Below are positions 15,390 through 23,676 of a stretch of DNA of 61,556 bases, piece after piece. The DNA is from a virus. The stretch is from IMG/VR virus record IMGVR_UViG_3300025165_000001, positions 1-61,556 of that record; one strand, given 5' to 3'. The notes beneath the pieces were generated by a model. The model ran no database searches. It was not told the origin of the DNA and saw nothing but the letters and a program-made list of their open reading frames with translations. The translations under genes were made by a program, and so were the position numbers. How positions within the stretch are numbered: the first letter of the stretch is position 1; the number at the start of each line of letters is the position of its first letter.

Positions 15390-15731
15390 ATGAATATGAA
15401 AACCGTTGAACCATTTGCACAATGCCGGCGTTGCACTAGCGTGCCGCAATACCAAGTAGAATCATGGCTATACTGCGCAATGCATGTGCCGAGCTACAGC
15501 CGAGCGGAACCCGTTGAAATCCGCAAGGACACGGCGAAAATGGAACCGCGCAAATGGAAGATCTTCAAGGTCATTGGCGCCAACAACGAACAGCCGGGCA
15601 TCCAATGGGCAAGAGCCGGCATTGCGGCCCTCGATGAGCCGGCAACCGTATTGCGGATAGAGTATTTTGATACCAAGACAAAGCGTGACTTCGCCGTCGT
15701 ATCCGGCAAGCGGCCAAGTTTCGCGGTCTAA
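15390..15731 (+). CDS. Hypothetical protein with N-terminal Cys pair (113 aa)
   Basis: AGGAGGGGGG sets the start at 15390 (or the Met two codons later). A CRRC pair with a later CAMH may bind zinc; the C-terminal region is beta-rich. No known family. Confidence 0.55.
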   Translation: MNMKTVEPFAQCRRCTSVPQYQVESWLYCAMHVPSYSRAEPVEIRKDTAKMEPRKWKIFKVIGANNEQPGIQWARAGIAALDEPATVLRIEYFDTKTKRDFAVVSGKRPSFAV

Positions 15732-15800
15732 CCCATATCCGCCGTTACGAGGCAACTAACAAACCCCGCCGTGGTTGGTGGGAGAAAGAGACAAAGGACC

Positions 15801-16253
15801 ATGAAAACTTTACCAACAGAACTCTACGAGGCAATGAATGTTTGCCACGAGTTCATGCCGGCGACCGAGTATCGAATGATGAGAGGTTTCTTGAAGGGCA
15901 AAGAGGCTGGACACTTCGCCGACAAGTTTATTGAGTTGGCCAAGCGAATAAGTGATATGCCCAAGACCTACGAGCAAGACGGCAAGGGCGACGAGGCTAT
16001 CGTTTATCTCCATTACTTTCGAGGTAATCAGGACTGGTGGATTTACGAGAAAGACGCGGAAACCCAGGACCGACTTGGACAGCATCAAGCTTTCGGCCTT
16101 GCTGATCTTGGCTACGGTGGGGAGCTTGGCTATATTTCCATCGTGGAGCTAGTCGCGGCGGGCGTGGAGCTTGACCTGTACTTCCGACCCACGCCATTGG
16201 CGGAAATCAAAGCGAAACGGACGGCGCGGCAAGAAGCTGCTTATGGGCAATGA
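15801..16253 (+). CDS. DUF2958-like protein (150 aa)
   Basis: The start at 15801 follows AAAGGACC. The core (LHYFRGNQDWWIYEKD ... ELGYISIVELVAAGVELDLYF) matches the DUF2958 pattern common on phages and plasmids. Function unknown. Followed directly by the second 92-bp hairpin element. Confidence 0.7.
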   Translation: MKTLPTELYEAMNVCHEFMPATEYRMMRGFLKGKEAGHFADKFIELAKRISDMPKTYEQDGKGDEAIVYLHYFRGNQDWWIYEKDAETQDRLGQHQAFGLADLGYGGELGYISIVELVAAGVELDLYFRPTPLAEIKAKRTARQEAAYGQ

Positions 16254-16257
16254 GTTC

Positions 16258-16349
16258 GATTTTCCCCGCGTATCCTACGCGGCGGGAAACGGTAGGCTAA
16301 CCACCTTCACGCCGGTTCCGTCAAGACCGGCATAACTAGGCGTGCGCAA
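16258..16349 (+). repeat. 92-bp double-hairpin element, copy 2
   Basis: 90 of 92 bases identical to 13576-13667. Both hairpin stems are kept; the two changes lie outside the core paired positions. Begins 5 bases after the DUF2958-like stop. Confidence 0.8.
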
Positions 16350-16350
16350 A

Positions 16351-16368
16351 CTGTCTGCCGACAGGCAG
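16351..16368. repeat. Short palindromic repeat, copy 2 (inverted)
   Basis: Reverse complement of the element at 55608-55625. Directly follows the 92-bp element. Confidence 0.7.
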
Positions 16369-16402
16369 GCCTGGGTGAGAGATCGAGGCAAGGAGAACGG
16401 AC

Positions 16403-16690
16403 ATGAAACTCAACGGCAGTCATCACAAAGCGCTCGGCATTGCCCGAGCGCTCTTCGAGCAGGACGGATATCACACCCGCTACCTGGACGAGATCGAGCG
16501 GGAGATGATTGACCATGTTCCCGCGCCTATCCCAGCTACCGGCCCCTACACCATCGAACCCTGCGGCTGGCGGTCGACGTACCGTGTCCATGATGCGGCA
16601 GGAGAGCTAGTCTGCATCACTCTATACAAAAAGGGCGCCGTCGAAGTGGCGCGAAGACTGAACAAGGCGACTCCATGCTCCTCGCAGTAG
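16403..16690 (+). CDS. Hypothetical protein (95 aa)
   Basis: AGGAGAACGG precedes the ATG. The C-terminal half (GPYTIEPCGWRSTYRVHDAAGELVC) looks like a small beta domain. No known function. Confidence 0.55.
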   Translation: MKLNGSHHKALGIARALFEQDGYHTRYLDEIEREMIDHVPAPIPATGPYTIEPCGWRSTYRVHDAAGELVCITLYKKGAVEVARRLNKATPCSSQ

Positions 16691-16863
16691 TAAACGGCGT
16701 AGTCATCAACGGTGCAGAGCCTCTACTTGACAGCGCAGTGCGCCAGATGGTAGAGCGGCACAGCCCGAAGGAACCCGGCGAGTGGGTGGCGTGTTACTTG
16801 GTGGCGCTTGAGACTGTGGATCGGGCCGTGGGCCGGCGAGTGGTCGTGACGATATTGAACTGA
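16675..16863 (+). CDS. Small hypothetical protein (62 aa)
   Basis: Overlaps the previous gene by 16 bases. Beta-rich ends (LLAVVNGVVING and RRVVVTILN) around a helical centre. Confidence 0.5.
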   Translation: MLLAVVNGVVINGAEPLLDSAVRQMVERHSPKEPGEWVACYLVALETVDRAVGRRVVVTILN

Positions 16864-16875
16864 AGGAGGACTGAC

Positions 16876-17262
16876 ATGCACCTAATAACCCCATACGCTC
16901 CACCGTCTTTTTTGAAGCCGGTGATTTTAGTCTCCACGCTGTTCAACTCCGCTACCAAGGAGACGGCAATCGAATTCGTGGACGCGCTTCACATTTGGCA
17001 CGCCCTAGATGTGGCGAACTGCCATGAAAGGAATTGCCGGGACATTATGGAGTCAGATGCGAAACACCAGGGCAGACATTCCGGCTGGCTTGTGATTGAG
17101 ACACATGCAAGCCTAGGCGCCGCGTTGGAATTCCATCTTGAGCTGACGAAGGACTTTATAAACGGCGGCACGGAGGAAGAATGGCAACAGGGATGGGGGC
17201 CGTACCTAGAACTCAGAGCGAGATTTGAGGCGGAACAAAAGAAGGAGGACTCCGATGGCTAA
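16876..17262 (+). CDS. Hypothetical protein (128 aa)
   Basis: AAGGAGG precedes the ATG. Helical, acidic C-terminus. Overlaps the next gene by 8 bases. No family recognised. Confidence 0.6.
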   Translation: MHLITPYAPPSFLKPVILVSTLFNSATKETAIEFVDALHIWHALDVANCHERNCRDIMESDAKHQGRHSGWLVIETHASLGAALEFHLELTKDFINGGTEEEWQQGWGPYLELRARFEAEQKKEDSDG

Positions 17263-17506
17263 ATTCATAATCATCGAGGAGCGTATTGACACGTATTCCG
17301 CAACGATAGAGGCGGATAGCGTTGAGCACGCGCAAAAACTGTACGACGAGGACAGTCAAGAAGTCTTCGGTAACAAGTGGGACCAGGAAGAAACTCAAAG
17401 CGTCGAGTTACGCCAAATCTACGAGCTAAACGACAAGGGAGAAAACAAAACCGCGTACATTTTCGAGAACGGCGTGATAATGGACACCGTGGACCTGGAA
17501 AAGTAA
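17255..17506 (+). CDS. Small acidic protein (83 aa)
   Basis: AGGAGG before the ATG at 17255. The N-terminus (KFIIIEERIDTYSATIEADSVEHA) resembles DpnD/PcfM-like small proteins of mobile elements: a beta strand followed by an 'A...A..L' helix. Tentative. Confidence 0.55.
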   Translation: MAKFIIIEERIDTYSATIEADSVEHAQKLYDEDSQEVFGNKWDQEETQSVELRQIYELNDKGENKTAYIFENGVIMDTVDLEK

Positions 17507-17515
17507 GGAGAAGCC

Positions 17516-17878
17516 ATGAAAAACAAACACACACCGACACCTGGGCCCTGGACTGCTGGTACAGTAATCTCGAATGAGACTCGATACACGCAGCCCATTT
17601 GGGCAAACGGGATGTGCATCGCCGTGGTATACGGCGGCGTTGAACACAGATGGACGGATGAACACCGCGCAAATGTCGCAGCGATTACATCCGCGCCGAC
17701 CCTCTTGGAGCGGGTGAAGGTGCTGGAAGAAAGCGTCAAGAAGCATATCAAGGGGCAACTCTATTTGAAGGAGCGGGTGAAGGTGTTGGAAGAGGCGCTA
17801 CGGCGTATTGGAGATATGCGCCCCGAAAATCGCAACGCTCCAACCATAGCCCGCGCCGCCCTGAAGGAGAAGCCATGA
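17516..17878 (+). CDS. TPGPW-type phage protein (120 aa)
   Basis: Carries TPGPWTAG at the start and ANVAAITSAPTLLERVKVLEE near residue 55, the signature of a common phage family ('TPGPW...AAPeLLeaLe') of unknown role, followed by a duplicated ERVKVLEE coiled-coil segment. Confidence 0.65.
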   Translation: MKNKHTPTPGPWTAGTVISNETRYTQPIWANGMCIAVVYGGVEHRWTDEHRANVAAITSAPTLLERVKVLEESVKKHIKGQLYLKERVKVLEEALRRIGDMRPENRNAPTIARAALKEKP

Positions 17879-18054
17879 GCCAGGAAGACCAGATTCAATT
17901 CGTTCTTGACGTGACAGCTCGGGCGGCGCGCGAAGTGATCGAGCATCTTAAAGATAGGCGCATCTGTGGGCCTATCACGCGACGCAAGCTACGAGACTGG
18001 GTTATCGCCGCTTGCATGGATCATGGGATAGAGGCAGGGGATAAAGAAGACTAA
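17875..18054 (+). CDS. Small helical protein (59 aa)
   Basis: ATGA overlap with the previous gene and AAGGAG upstream. Helical with an Arg-rich middle. Followed by a perfect 7-bp hairpin with 4-base loop at 18066-18083. Confidence 0.6.
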   Translation: MSQEDQIQFVLDVTARAAREVIEHLKDRRICGPITRRKLRDWVIAACMDHGIEAGDKED

Positions 18055-18065
18055 CTCACGGCGTC

Positions 18066-18083
18066 GTAAATCATTCGATTTAC
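18066..18083 (+). other. Intergenic hairpin
   Basis: GTAAATC-ATTC-GATTTAC, a perfect 7-bp stem. No clear T-tract, so a terminator is doubtful; it may stabilise or partition mRNA. Confidence 0.45.
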
Positions 18084-18130
18084 TTTGGCCTATCGCTCGG
18101 AAGAGGAAATCAAGAGGCGGGAGGCGACAA

Positions 18131-18334
18131 ATGGCGATATCGTGCCGTTCTAAGCCCGAACCAACGCTCTTCGAGACCGAGATCCCCTTCGCCCTGACCC
18201 CTCCGCCAAGCGACAGGCGAAGCTACGACAAGGTGACGCGGCTCTGCCCGCGGTGCGGACGGGAGTTGACGGACAAGGCGTATTTCAAGTCGAACTGTTT
18301 TCGGGGAACGTGCGGGAAGAACAAAAAGCCGTAG
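18131..18334 (+). CDS. Zinc-ribbon micro-protein (67 aa)
   Basis: CPRCGREL and a later C-x5-C pair in the C-terminal half form a likely zinc ribbon. Unknown role. Confidence 0.55.
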   Translation: MAISCRSKPEPTLFETEIPFALTPPPSDRRSYDKVTRLCPRCGRELTDKAYFKSNCFRGTCGKNKKP

Positions 18335-18364
18335 GCGAAAGCCGAATAATGAGGGGAGGGATAA

Positions 18365-18652
18365 ATGCTCATTGATTTGGTTGCGGCCGAAGAGGCCGTC
18401 AAGAAGCTCAAGCTCGATTTAGGGCTGAGTCATCGGGCGTCGTGCATCGACGTGGAGCTGTGGAATCATTCGACGGGCACTAGAGAGCTACGGGTCAAGA
18501 TCCACGTATTCGATAAAGACGATATCTGCCGAGCGGGCCGCGAGTTGACTTGGGAATTGGCGCTTGAGGCCGTCAAGCTCGCCGTGTTGGGCACGTCGGC
18601 TGATCCCGGCACTCAACCGATAACCGTGAAGGTGAACGCCGGCGAGGGCTAG
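18365..18652 (+). CDS. Hypothetical protein (95 aa)
   Basis: GGGAGGG precedes the ATG. Alpha/beta fold expected; no motif recognised. Confidence 0.6.
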   Translation: MLIDLVAAEEAVKKLKLDLGLSHRASCIDVELWNHSTGTRELRVKIHVFDKDDICRAGRELTWELALEAVKLAVLGTSADPGTQPITVKVNAGEG

Positions 18653-18656
18653 TCAA

Positions 18657-18896
18657 ATGAAAGAAAGACTCTGCCGTTGGCACTGTGGGCGTAGAACCTC
18701 GAACCATTCGGGCATATGTGACGCATGCTGGGTCTTATCAAAGCCGCTACGATCGTTTGACGCTGCCGGTCATGCCGCCTGGACGGTCAAAAAGCGAGCA
18801 AAGATGGCAAGGGGGAAGTCACCAGCAAGGGTAAAGGCAGGCCAGACCCTTGCCGCGCGCTTAAAAGCCCGTGCCATGGCTCCTGTGCTCAAATAA
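18657..18896 (+). CDS. Basic zinc-binding-like protein (79 aa)
   Basis: CRWHCGRRTSNHSGICDAC at the N-terminus offers four Cys/His ligands; the C-terminus is strongly basic, consistent with nucleic-acid binding. Confidence 0.55.
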   Translation: MKERLCRWHCGRRTSNHSGICDACWVLSKPLRSFDAAGHAAWTVKKRAKMARGKSPARVKAGQTLAARLKARAMAPVLK

Positions 18897-18919
18897 CAGA
18901 GGAAAAAGAGGTTGGTGCC

Positions 18920-19231
18920 ATGATGATCAAACAAACCGCTCCGTTAGTTCGCCCAACATGCCCAGATGGGCGTAGGGAATACCGGTGCGCCAGATGCGGG
19001 TCATCTGCCGCCTGGGAGGAGTGCTATAACTGCAATGAGGGCTACAGCAGCCATGACTGCGGCGATGATACCTGCTGCTGCCCTGATCCCGAAGACAACG
19101 TGCGCTGCGACATCTGCCGAGGGCATGGCGGGTGGTATCAGTGCCTATCAACGCCGGAGTGGTGCGAGGCGAATCCGCTACCCGGTCGGGACTTTAAACG
19201 GGGTCAGATTGAATGGTTCAAGACGGAATAA
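18920..19231 (+). CDS. Cys-rich DnaJ-like zinc protein (103 aa)
   Basis: About 14 cysteines, with CARCGSS, CYNCNEG, CCCPDP and CDICRGHGGW pairs, resembling DnaJ-type zinc centres. Several phages carry such small proteins; function unknown. Followed by an 80-base gap with CCCGGG/CCCGGG and GCCCCTT/AAGAGGGGC stems. Confidence 0.6.
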   Translation: MMIKQTAPLVRPTCPDGRREYRCARCGSSAAWEECYNCNEGYSSHDCGDDTCCCPDPEDNVRCDICRGHGGWYQCLSTPEWCEANPLPGRDFKRGQIEWFKTE

Positions 19232-19313
19232 TTTTACCCCATTCCCGGGTCTCCTTCTCCCCGGGAGTCGCTGCGAGCTCAAGCCCCTTGCGTGAAGAGG
19301 GGCACTGCAAATT

Positions 19314-19553
19314 ATGAATGAGCCAATCTGTAAACGCTGCTACGGCTACGACCGCGAAGGCAAACCGCGCGATGGCCGGGTTATCGCGTATGTATGCTCG
19401 ACGCTTGCTGACGGCAGCACGCTTAAACAGAGGGCGTGCCTAGATTGCGCTAATGACGCGCGCGCGCAGATGCTGCACAGCAAGCGTGGGGTGCCGGGAG
19501 AGTTTCATATTGAAATAATCAAAATAGGGCTTGCAAACGATTCGGCGTTGTAG
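19314..19553 (+). CDS. Zinc-ribbon-like protein (79 aa)
   Basis: CKRC at residues 5-8 and CLDC near residue 42 suggest one zinc site. No ribosome site better than the GGGGCA upstream. Confidence 0.5.
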   Translation: MNEPICKRCYGYDREGKPRDGRVIAYVCSTLADGSTLKQRACLDCANDARAQMLHSKRGVPGEFHIEIIKIGLANDSAL

Positions 19554-19567
19554 TAATAGTAGTTTCC

Positions 19568-19705
19568 ATGAAAACAAAACACAAGAAGGCCCGTTGTCGA
19601 GAATGTGGATGGGTCTGGAAGCGGCGAGTCGTCAATCCGATAAAGTGTCCCAACCCCAAGTGCCAGGCATTTTTTCCGCTCATGCCGAAGGAGAACGACA
19701 AATGA
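19568..19705 (+). CDS. Zinc-ribbon micro-protein (45 aa)
   Basis: CRECGW and CPNPKCQ form a rubredoxin-like knuckle pair. The stop overlaps the start of the next gene (ATGA at 19702). Confidence 0.6.
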   Translation: MKTKHKKARCRECGWVWKRRVVNPIKCPNPKCQAFFPLMPKENDK

Positions 19706-19971
19706 AATTCAAGCTGTCCACCGGCGAAGAGATCGAAGTTGAATTTCAGCATTTCAATGACCGCGCGGGCGTTCTTGTGAAGCGAACAAGGGCTATAGTG
19801 AAGCGCCACGGCGCGACATACGGCGGCGCAAGCCGGGTACATCCACGCGATCAGTACAACAAGATCATTGGTAGAAAGATCGCGCTTAAAAACGCGTTGC
19901 GGTTTGTCGAGCGGCCACTCCGAATTGAAATATGGAAGGCGCTGATCGAGAAAGGAATGAGGGTGGCGTGA
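19702..19971 (+). CDS. Basic hypothetical protein (89 aa)
   Basis: AAGGAG before the ATG at 19702. Strand-rich N-terminus, very basic middle (KRTRAIVKRHG). Unknown. Confidence 0.6.
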   Translation: MKFKLSTGEEIEVEFQHFNDRAGVLVKRTRAIVKRHGATYGGASRVHPRDQYNKIIGRKIALKNALRFVERPLRIEIWKALIEKGMRVA

Positions 19972-20008
19972 AAGCTCGACTCAAAGTGATGCACGAAAAG
20001 GAGGGGTT

Positions 20009-20269
20009 ATGATCACGGTACGATTTCCGAACGGGCAGGCGATCGCTTACAACACGGCAAATTACGTGTATCCAGAGAAGGAATACACCGACCTGTACCG
20101 AGGCGACAAAAATAAACGCGGGATATGGTTAGTTCAAGTTCCCAATTCTTGCTTGATTGAGGGAACTACTCCTTGCCGTGTTTCCAACGCACCACAGGAA
20201 CAATCGCTCGAATCTCTGACCAAGGAAGTCCGCGCGCTAAGGCGGAATATGGAGAAGAAAAAGAGATGA
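20009..20269 (+). CDS. Hypothetical protein (86 aa)
   Basis: GGAGGGG before the ATG. Beta-rich N-terminal domain (ITVRFPNGQAIAYNTANYV) and a C-terminal coiled coil ending RRNMEKKKR. Resembles short phage proteins that begin 'ixvrFPnGqavqYN'. Confidence 0.6.
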   Translation: MITVRFPNGQAIAYNTANYVYPEKEYTDLYRGDKNKRGIWLVQVPNSCLIEGTTPCRVSNAPQEQSLESLTKEVRALRRNMEKKKR

Positions 20270-20526
20270 GCCTAGATGAACCAACAAAAAAAGAAGTCAG
20301 AAAAATACTCGGCGCATTGCGGCGTGCGGTGACGTTGCTAAAAATATCTGGGCGTCAACGACGCTTAACGTGGTCTGAAGGCCAACTAATCCATGTAACC
20401 CTGGACCAATGTTGCGCTTTGGAGAAACGCCTAGGCGCAGGCCCAAATGTTCTCGATCCGATCCATAAACAAAATGGCCAAGAGTGGCCCGACACCTTGG
20501 TAGAAGTATGGGAAGCCAGAAAATGA
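20266..20526 (+). CDS. Helical hypothetical protein (86 aa)
   Basis: ATGA overlap with the previous gene. Basic N-terminal helices; no known family. Confidence 0.55.
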   Translation: MSLDEPTKKEVRKILGALRRAVTLLKISGRQRRLTWSEGQLIHVTLDQCCALEKRLGAGPNVLDPIHKQNGQEWPDTLVEVWEARK

Positions 20527-20717
20527 CCTGGCTACGCCCGTCGCCTGGAAGCGCGGAGGCCACGACGGATCGGCTTTGCGAGGAACATGAGCGGGGGGAG
20601 CACGACGACAGCAATCATGAGGGCTGCCCACGTTGCGAAGAACGAACATGCCAAGGTTGCGGGCATCCATTAGCGGAGTACGAGACAACAAAGACCTGCT
20701 GGAATTGTGCGAGGTAG
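20523..20717 (+). CDS. Zinc-ribbon protein (64 aa)
   Basis: ATGA overlap start at 20523. CPRC, CQGCGHP and CWNC pairs predict a zinc ribbon. Unknown role. Confidence 0.55.
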   Translation: MTWLRPSPGSAEATTDRLCEEHERGEHDDSNHEGCPRCEERTCQGCGHPLAEYETTKTCWNCAR

Positions 20718-20719
20718 AA

Positions 20720-20914
20720 ATGATTTCTATTATTTTAAATACGGGGGATTTTCGTGGTGATCATGCGGCAGATGTGCGCGTGGCCTACGAGTTGATAGAA
20801 AGTGAAACGGTTGTCGAGTTAGTCGCGCGACTGATAGGTAGGGACCGCTCTGGCGTATCGGCTGAGACTGAAAGCATCGAACTGCGTTTAGTCAAGAAAG
20901 CGGGGAAAAAATAA
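20720..20914 (+). CDS. Small hypothetical protein (64 aa)
   Basis: The start at 20720 lies two bases after the previous stop. Strand-helix-strand pattern, no recognised motif. Confidence 0.5.
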   Translation: MISIILNTGDFRGDHAADVRVAYELIESETVVELVARLIGRDRSGVSAETESIELRLVKKAGKK

Positions 20915-20915
20915 C

Positions 20916-21125
20916 GTGGACTATTTCAAAATCGCTACTGACATCAGTCGCGCTTACGCGCAGAGCGTAGGATACCGCCATTGCATCGGCTGCGATAGCC
21001 GGTTTATTCCAACACCGGATGAGCCGTTGCGATTTCGAGACTTCTGTCCGACTTGCTGCCGGGTGATCAACGTTTATCTCGGCATGGAGGCGCGGCGGGA
21101 AGAGGAATTGAAACGGAAAGATTAA
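20916..21125 (+). CDS. Zinc-ribbon protein, GTG start (69 aa)
   Basis: GTG start one base after the previous stop. CIGC and CPTCC pairs, helical acidic/basic C-terminus. Lies just before the recombinase gene. Confidence 0.5.
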   Translation: MDYFKIATDISRAYAQSVGYRHCIGCDSRFIPTPDEPLRFRDFCPTCCRVINVYLGMEARREEELKRKD

Positions 21126-21148
21126 CTCGGGAATAGGAGGATTTACAG

Positions 21149-22108
21149 ATGGCAGAAGAAAAAGAAGTGGCAGTAAGACGAGAACCGAGACAGTTGGCGC
21201 AAGCTGGTTTCGCGTTTCTTCCTAAGACGTGGGAGGAGCTTTACGCATACGCTAAGGAGATTGCACAAACGGACTTCGTGCCGAATGATTTACGCGGCAA
21301 GCCGGGCGCCGTACTGGCCTGCTGGCAGTTCGGCCAGGAGGTCGGTCTAGCGCCAATGGCGGCGCTACAGAGCATCGCCGTAATTAACGGGCGCCCGTCC
21401 CTATGGGGCGATGGCGCGTTGGCGGTCGTGCGAGCAAATCCGCTATGCGAATACGTCCGAGAACTCCGTCCAGACGAAGCGCTCAAAGCCGGATACGGCG
21501 AATGCACCGTCAAACGTCGAGACGACGATGTACCTATAATGCGCCGCTTCACGAAAGAGGAAGCGGAAGTTGCGGGCTTGTGGGGCGGAAAATCCACGGA
21601 CGCGGCAAAAGCAAAACTTGAGCCGTGGAGCAAATACCCTGGTCGCATGTTGCAGATGAGAGCGCGAGCCTGGGCGATGCGGGATGCAATTCCAGAAGCC
21701 TTACGAGGTATCTCTATACGCGAAGAAGTCGAAGACATGGAACCCCGCGACGTTACGCCCGAACCACTCAAGATTCCACAGCCGCTACGAGAGGTAAAAG
21801 ATGAGCCACAAAAAACGGGACTGGATGCTGCTCATGAAATGGCATCTGAGCAAGATCAACAGGAAGATCAATCAACTGACGCAGGAGCGCAAAGCGCTGA
21901 TAGCGGAGACGAGGCGGGAGAAAAACAGGATAATCCACCGCAAAAAAAGAGCATCGAAGAAATCGCGCTCGCCGAGATCGCAGGGTACAGCAAGGACACA
22001 TTTCCGAACGCGAAAGACCTAAACAAATACCTCAAGGGCCAGAGCGGGAAGGTGCAGGCGCGGATCTGCCAGGCTTTCAACGACCGACGAAAGGAATTGG
22101 GATTGTAG
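21149..22108 (+). CDS. RecT/Bet-like single-strand annealing recombinase (319 aa)
   Basis: Core residues about 35-200 show VPNDLRGKPGAVLACWQFGQEVGLAPMAALQSIAVINGRPSLWGD, a pattern of RecT-family annealing proteins (elGl-PmaaLq-i-vinGrPsl), then WSKYPGRMLQMRARAWAMRDAIPEAL. The C-terminal third is acidic and Gln-rich. Anneals ssDNA during phage recombination, with the nuclease encoded immediately downstream. A strong AGGAGG lies upstream; its stop overlaps the next GTG start. Confidence 0.75.
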   Translation: MAEEKEVAVRREPRQLAQAGFAFLPKTWEELYAYAKEIAQTDFVPNDLRGKPGAVLACWQFGQEVGLAPMAALQSIAVINGRPSLWGDGALAVVRANPLCEYVRELRPDEALKAGYGECTVKRRDDDVPIMRRFTKEEAEVAGLWGGKSTDAAKAKLEPWSKYPGRMLQMRARAWAMRDAIPEALRGISIREEVEDMEPRDVTPEPLKIPQPLREVKDEPQKTGLDAAHEMASEQDQQEDQSTDAGAQSADSGDEAGEKQDNPPQKKSIEEIALAEIAGYSKDTFPNAKDLNKYLKGQSGKVQARICQAFNDRRKELGL

Positions 22109-22722
22109 TGGAGAAATTCCGCTACCTCGACGAATCGCACCAGTATTTCCTCGGCGCATGCGAGATGCCGGGCGTGACTCGTATACTCGATGGGGTGGGA
22201 TTGATATCTCCATTTGTGAAACAGAATCCGGGCCGGACGCAGGAAGGAAAGCTCGCTCACCATGCGCTCGCGCTTTTCGGTGCCGACAACCTAGATTTTG
22301 CCACGGTGGATCAGCGAATCATGGGCTGGGTTCTGAGCGGAGTGAAATTTTATGAAGCACTCAAATTTAAACCAGTTGTTTTGGAGAGCCCCAGCTTCCA
22401 TCCCGACTATCTGTACGGATATACTTTCGACGCCATCGGCAAAAGTACGCTCGGCGATGTACTTCTTGATTTTAAAACCGGAAAGGCGGGTAAGACGGGC
22501 AGACTCCAGCTTGCCGCCTATCTCGATCCGGTGCAAAAAAAATGGGGCGGGAAGTGGAAGCGGGTAGCGGTGGAGCTCGACGAACACGGCGGAGAGCCGA
22601 ATCTAGTCTGGTATTCGGTTGTCGATCAACGGACGGACTTTGCCGACTTTTTAGCGTGCCGAAGGGTGTTTGATTTATTAGGATGGGATAATGCAAGAGA
22701 AAACCATAAAGAGCGTGCTTAG
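22108..22722 (+). CDS. Cas4/RecB-like PD-(D/E)XK exonuclease (204 aa)
   Basis: GYTFDAIG (Asp), VLLDFKTGK (D-x-K) and RLQLAAYL (QxxxY) form the RecB/Cas4-type nuclease core near residues 110-150. The N-terminus (YLDESHQYF...MPGVTRIL) is typical for phage exonucleases paired with RecT/Erf. Likely resects dsDNA ends to feed the annealing protein. GTG start overlapping the recombinase stop. Confidence 0.75.
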   Translation: MEKFRYLDESHQYFLGACEMPGVTRILDGVGLISPFVKQNPGRTQEGKLAHHALALFGADNLDFATVDQRIMGWVLSGVKFYEALKFKPVVLESPSFHPDYLYGYTFDAIGKSTLGDVLLDFKTGKAGKTGRLQLAAYLDPVQKKWGGKWKRVAVELDEHGGEPNLVWYSVVDQRTDFADFLACRRVFDLLGWDNARENHKERA

Positions 22723-22777
22723 AAAGAAGATCGACGATGCCTATCTGGTGCAGGTCGTCGATAAGATTTTCGGGTAA
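22691..22777 (+). CDS. Possible 28-aa peptide
   Basis: Overlaps the end of the exonuclease gene. Helical, basic (KSVLRKKIDDAYL). No ribosome site beyond GGATGGG. Weak call. Confidence 0.3.
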   Translation: MQEKTIKSVLRKKIDDAYLVQVVDKIFG

Positions 22778-22788
22778 GGAGGAACGAA

Positions 22789-22935
22789 ATGGATCTATGC
22801 GATGATGGCCACGATCAGGTATGTTATGAAACTCGCAAATGCCCAGCTTGTGCGATTATCGAGAAGCGCGAAGAGCTGCAAAATAGACTGGATGACGCGC
22901 TTGAGGAAATTAAAGAATTAGAAAGGAATTTGTAA
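22789..22935 (+). CDS. Acidic coiled-coil micro-protein (48 aa)
   Basis: AAGGAGGAACGA precedes the ATG. Cys/His-containing first half (CDDGHDQVC, CPAC) and a coiled-coil C-terminus (NRLDDALEEIKELE). Overlaps the next gene by one base (TAATG). Confidence 0.6.
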   Translation: MDLCDDGHDQVCYETRKCPACAIIEKREELQNRLDDALEEIKELERNL

Positions 22936-23633
22936 TGGAAACCGAACTCGTAGTTGAATCTCAATCCCTGAAACTTCCGGTCACAGCGGAAATCCAAAAA
23001 GCGGCGCAAGTGTATCTTGCCGCGGCGAATGCCGTCACCATCACAAGCAACGACGATCTGCTGAACGCGGCGGCCATCCGGGACGCGGGCTCCGACCGCT
23101 ATAAGGTTCTGTGGGCCTTGCTAAATCCGCCGTGCGAAGAGGCGCACTCGTTTCACGGCAAGCTCGTCAAGAATCGGGATGCGTCATGCAATCCCTACAA
23201 GAACGGGTCCGCCGCAGTCAAACAAAAAATGATCCAGTGGACCCAAGAGCAGGAACGCAAGCGCCAACTCGAACAAGCCCGACTCGATGCGATAGCCAGG
23301 AAAAAGGCTAAGGATGACGCCCTCGAATTAGCGGCAACGCTAGAAGCTGGCGGCGCAACGGATGCAGCCGCCGAAGTCCTCAATGAGCCTATCCAACCTC
23401 CGGCAACCGTGCTGCCCAGGGCGACCCCGAAAATTGCGGGGTTCAGTAGCCGGCGAATCTACAACGCCGACGTAATCGACCGCAAAGCCTTTTTAGCCGG
23501 TCTCGTTTCGGGTGCGATACCCGATGAAGCCTGGGAACCGAATGGGCAATTTCTAAGATCCCAGGCGGGTGATTACAAGGAAGCCCTCGAAACCAAATGG
23601 CCCGGCGTGAAAGTAACCTGGAAGGATGTCTAG
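22935..23633 (+). CDS. Recombination-region hypothetical protein (232 aa)
   Basis: An N-terminal helical domain, a long charged coiled coil (about residues 85-140, EQERKRQLEQARLDAIARKKA), then a C-terminal globular part ending PGVKVTWKDV. Proteins of this layout occur beside RecT in other phages but have no defined activity. Confidence 0.6.
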   Translation: METELVVESQSLKLPVTAEIQKAAQVYLAAANAVTITSNDDLLNAAAIRDAGSDRYKVLWALLNPPCEEAHSFHGKLVKNRDASCNPYKNGSAAVKQKMIQWTQEQERKRQLEQARLDAIARKKAKDDALELAATLEAGGATDAAAEVLNEPIQPPATVLPRATPKIAGFSSRRIYNADVIDRKAFLAGLVSGAIPDEAWEPNGQFLRSQAGDYKEALETKWPGVKVTWKDV

Positions 23634-23676
23634 GATTACGAAAACTCAGGTCAGTAAAGGAGAAAGGGGAAATAAG

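Larger units (their letters stand above)
13655..16352 (+). repeat. Eight-copy intercistronic motif (TAGGCGTGCGCAACCA)
   Basis: Copies begin at 13655, 13906, 14207, 14390, 14875, 15120, 15364 and 16337. Most use the upstream gene's stop codon as their first bases, and each is followed within a few bases by the purine-rich ribosome site of the next small gene. Variants include GTGCACAACC and GTGGGCAACC. A repeated gene-spacing cassette rather than coding sequence. Confidence 0.75.
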
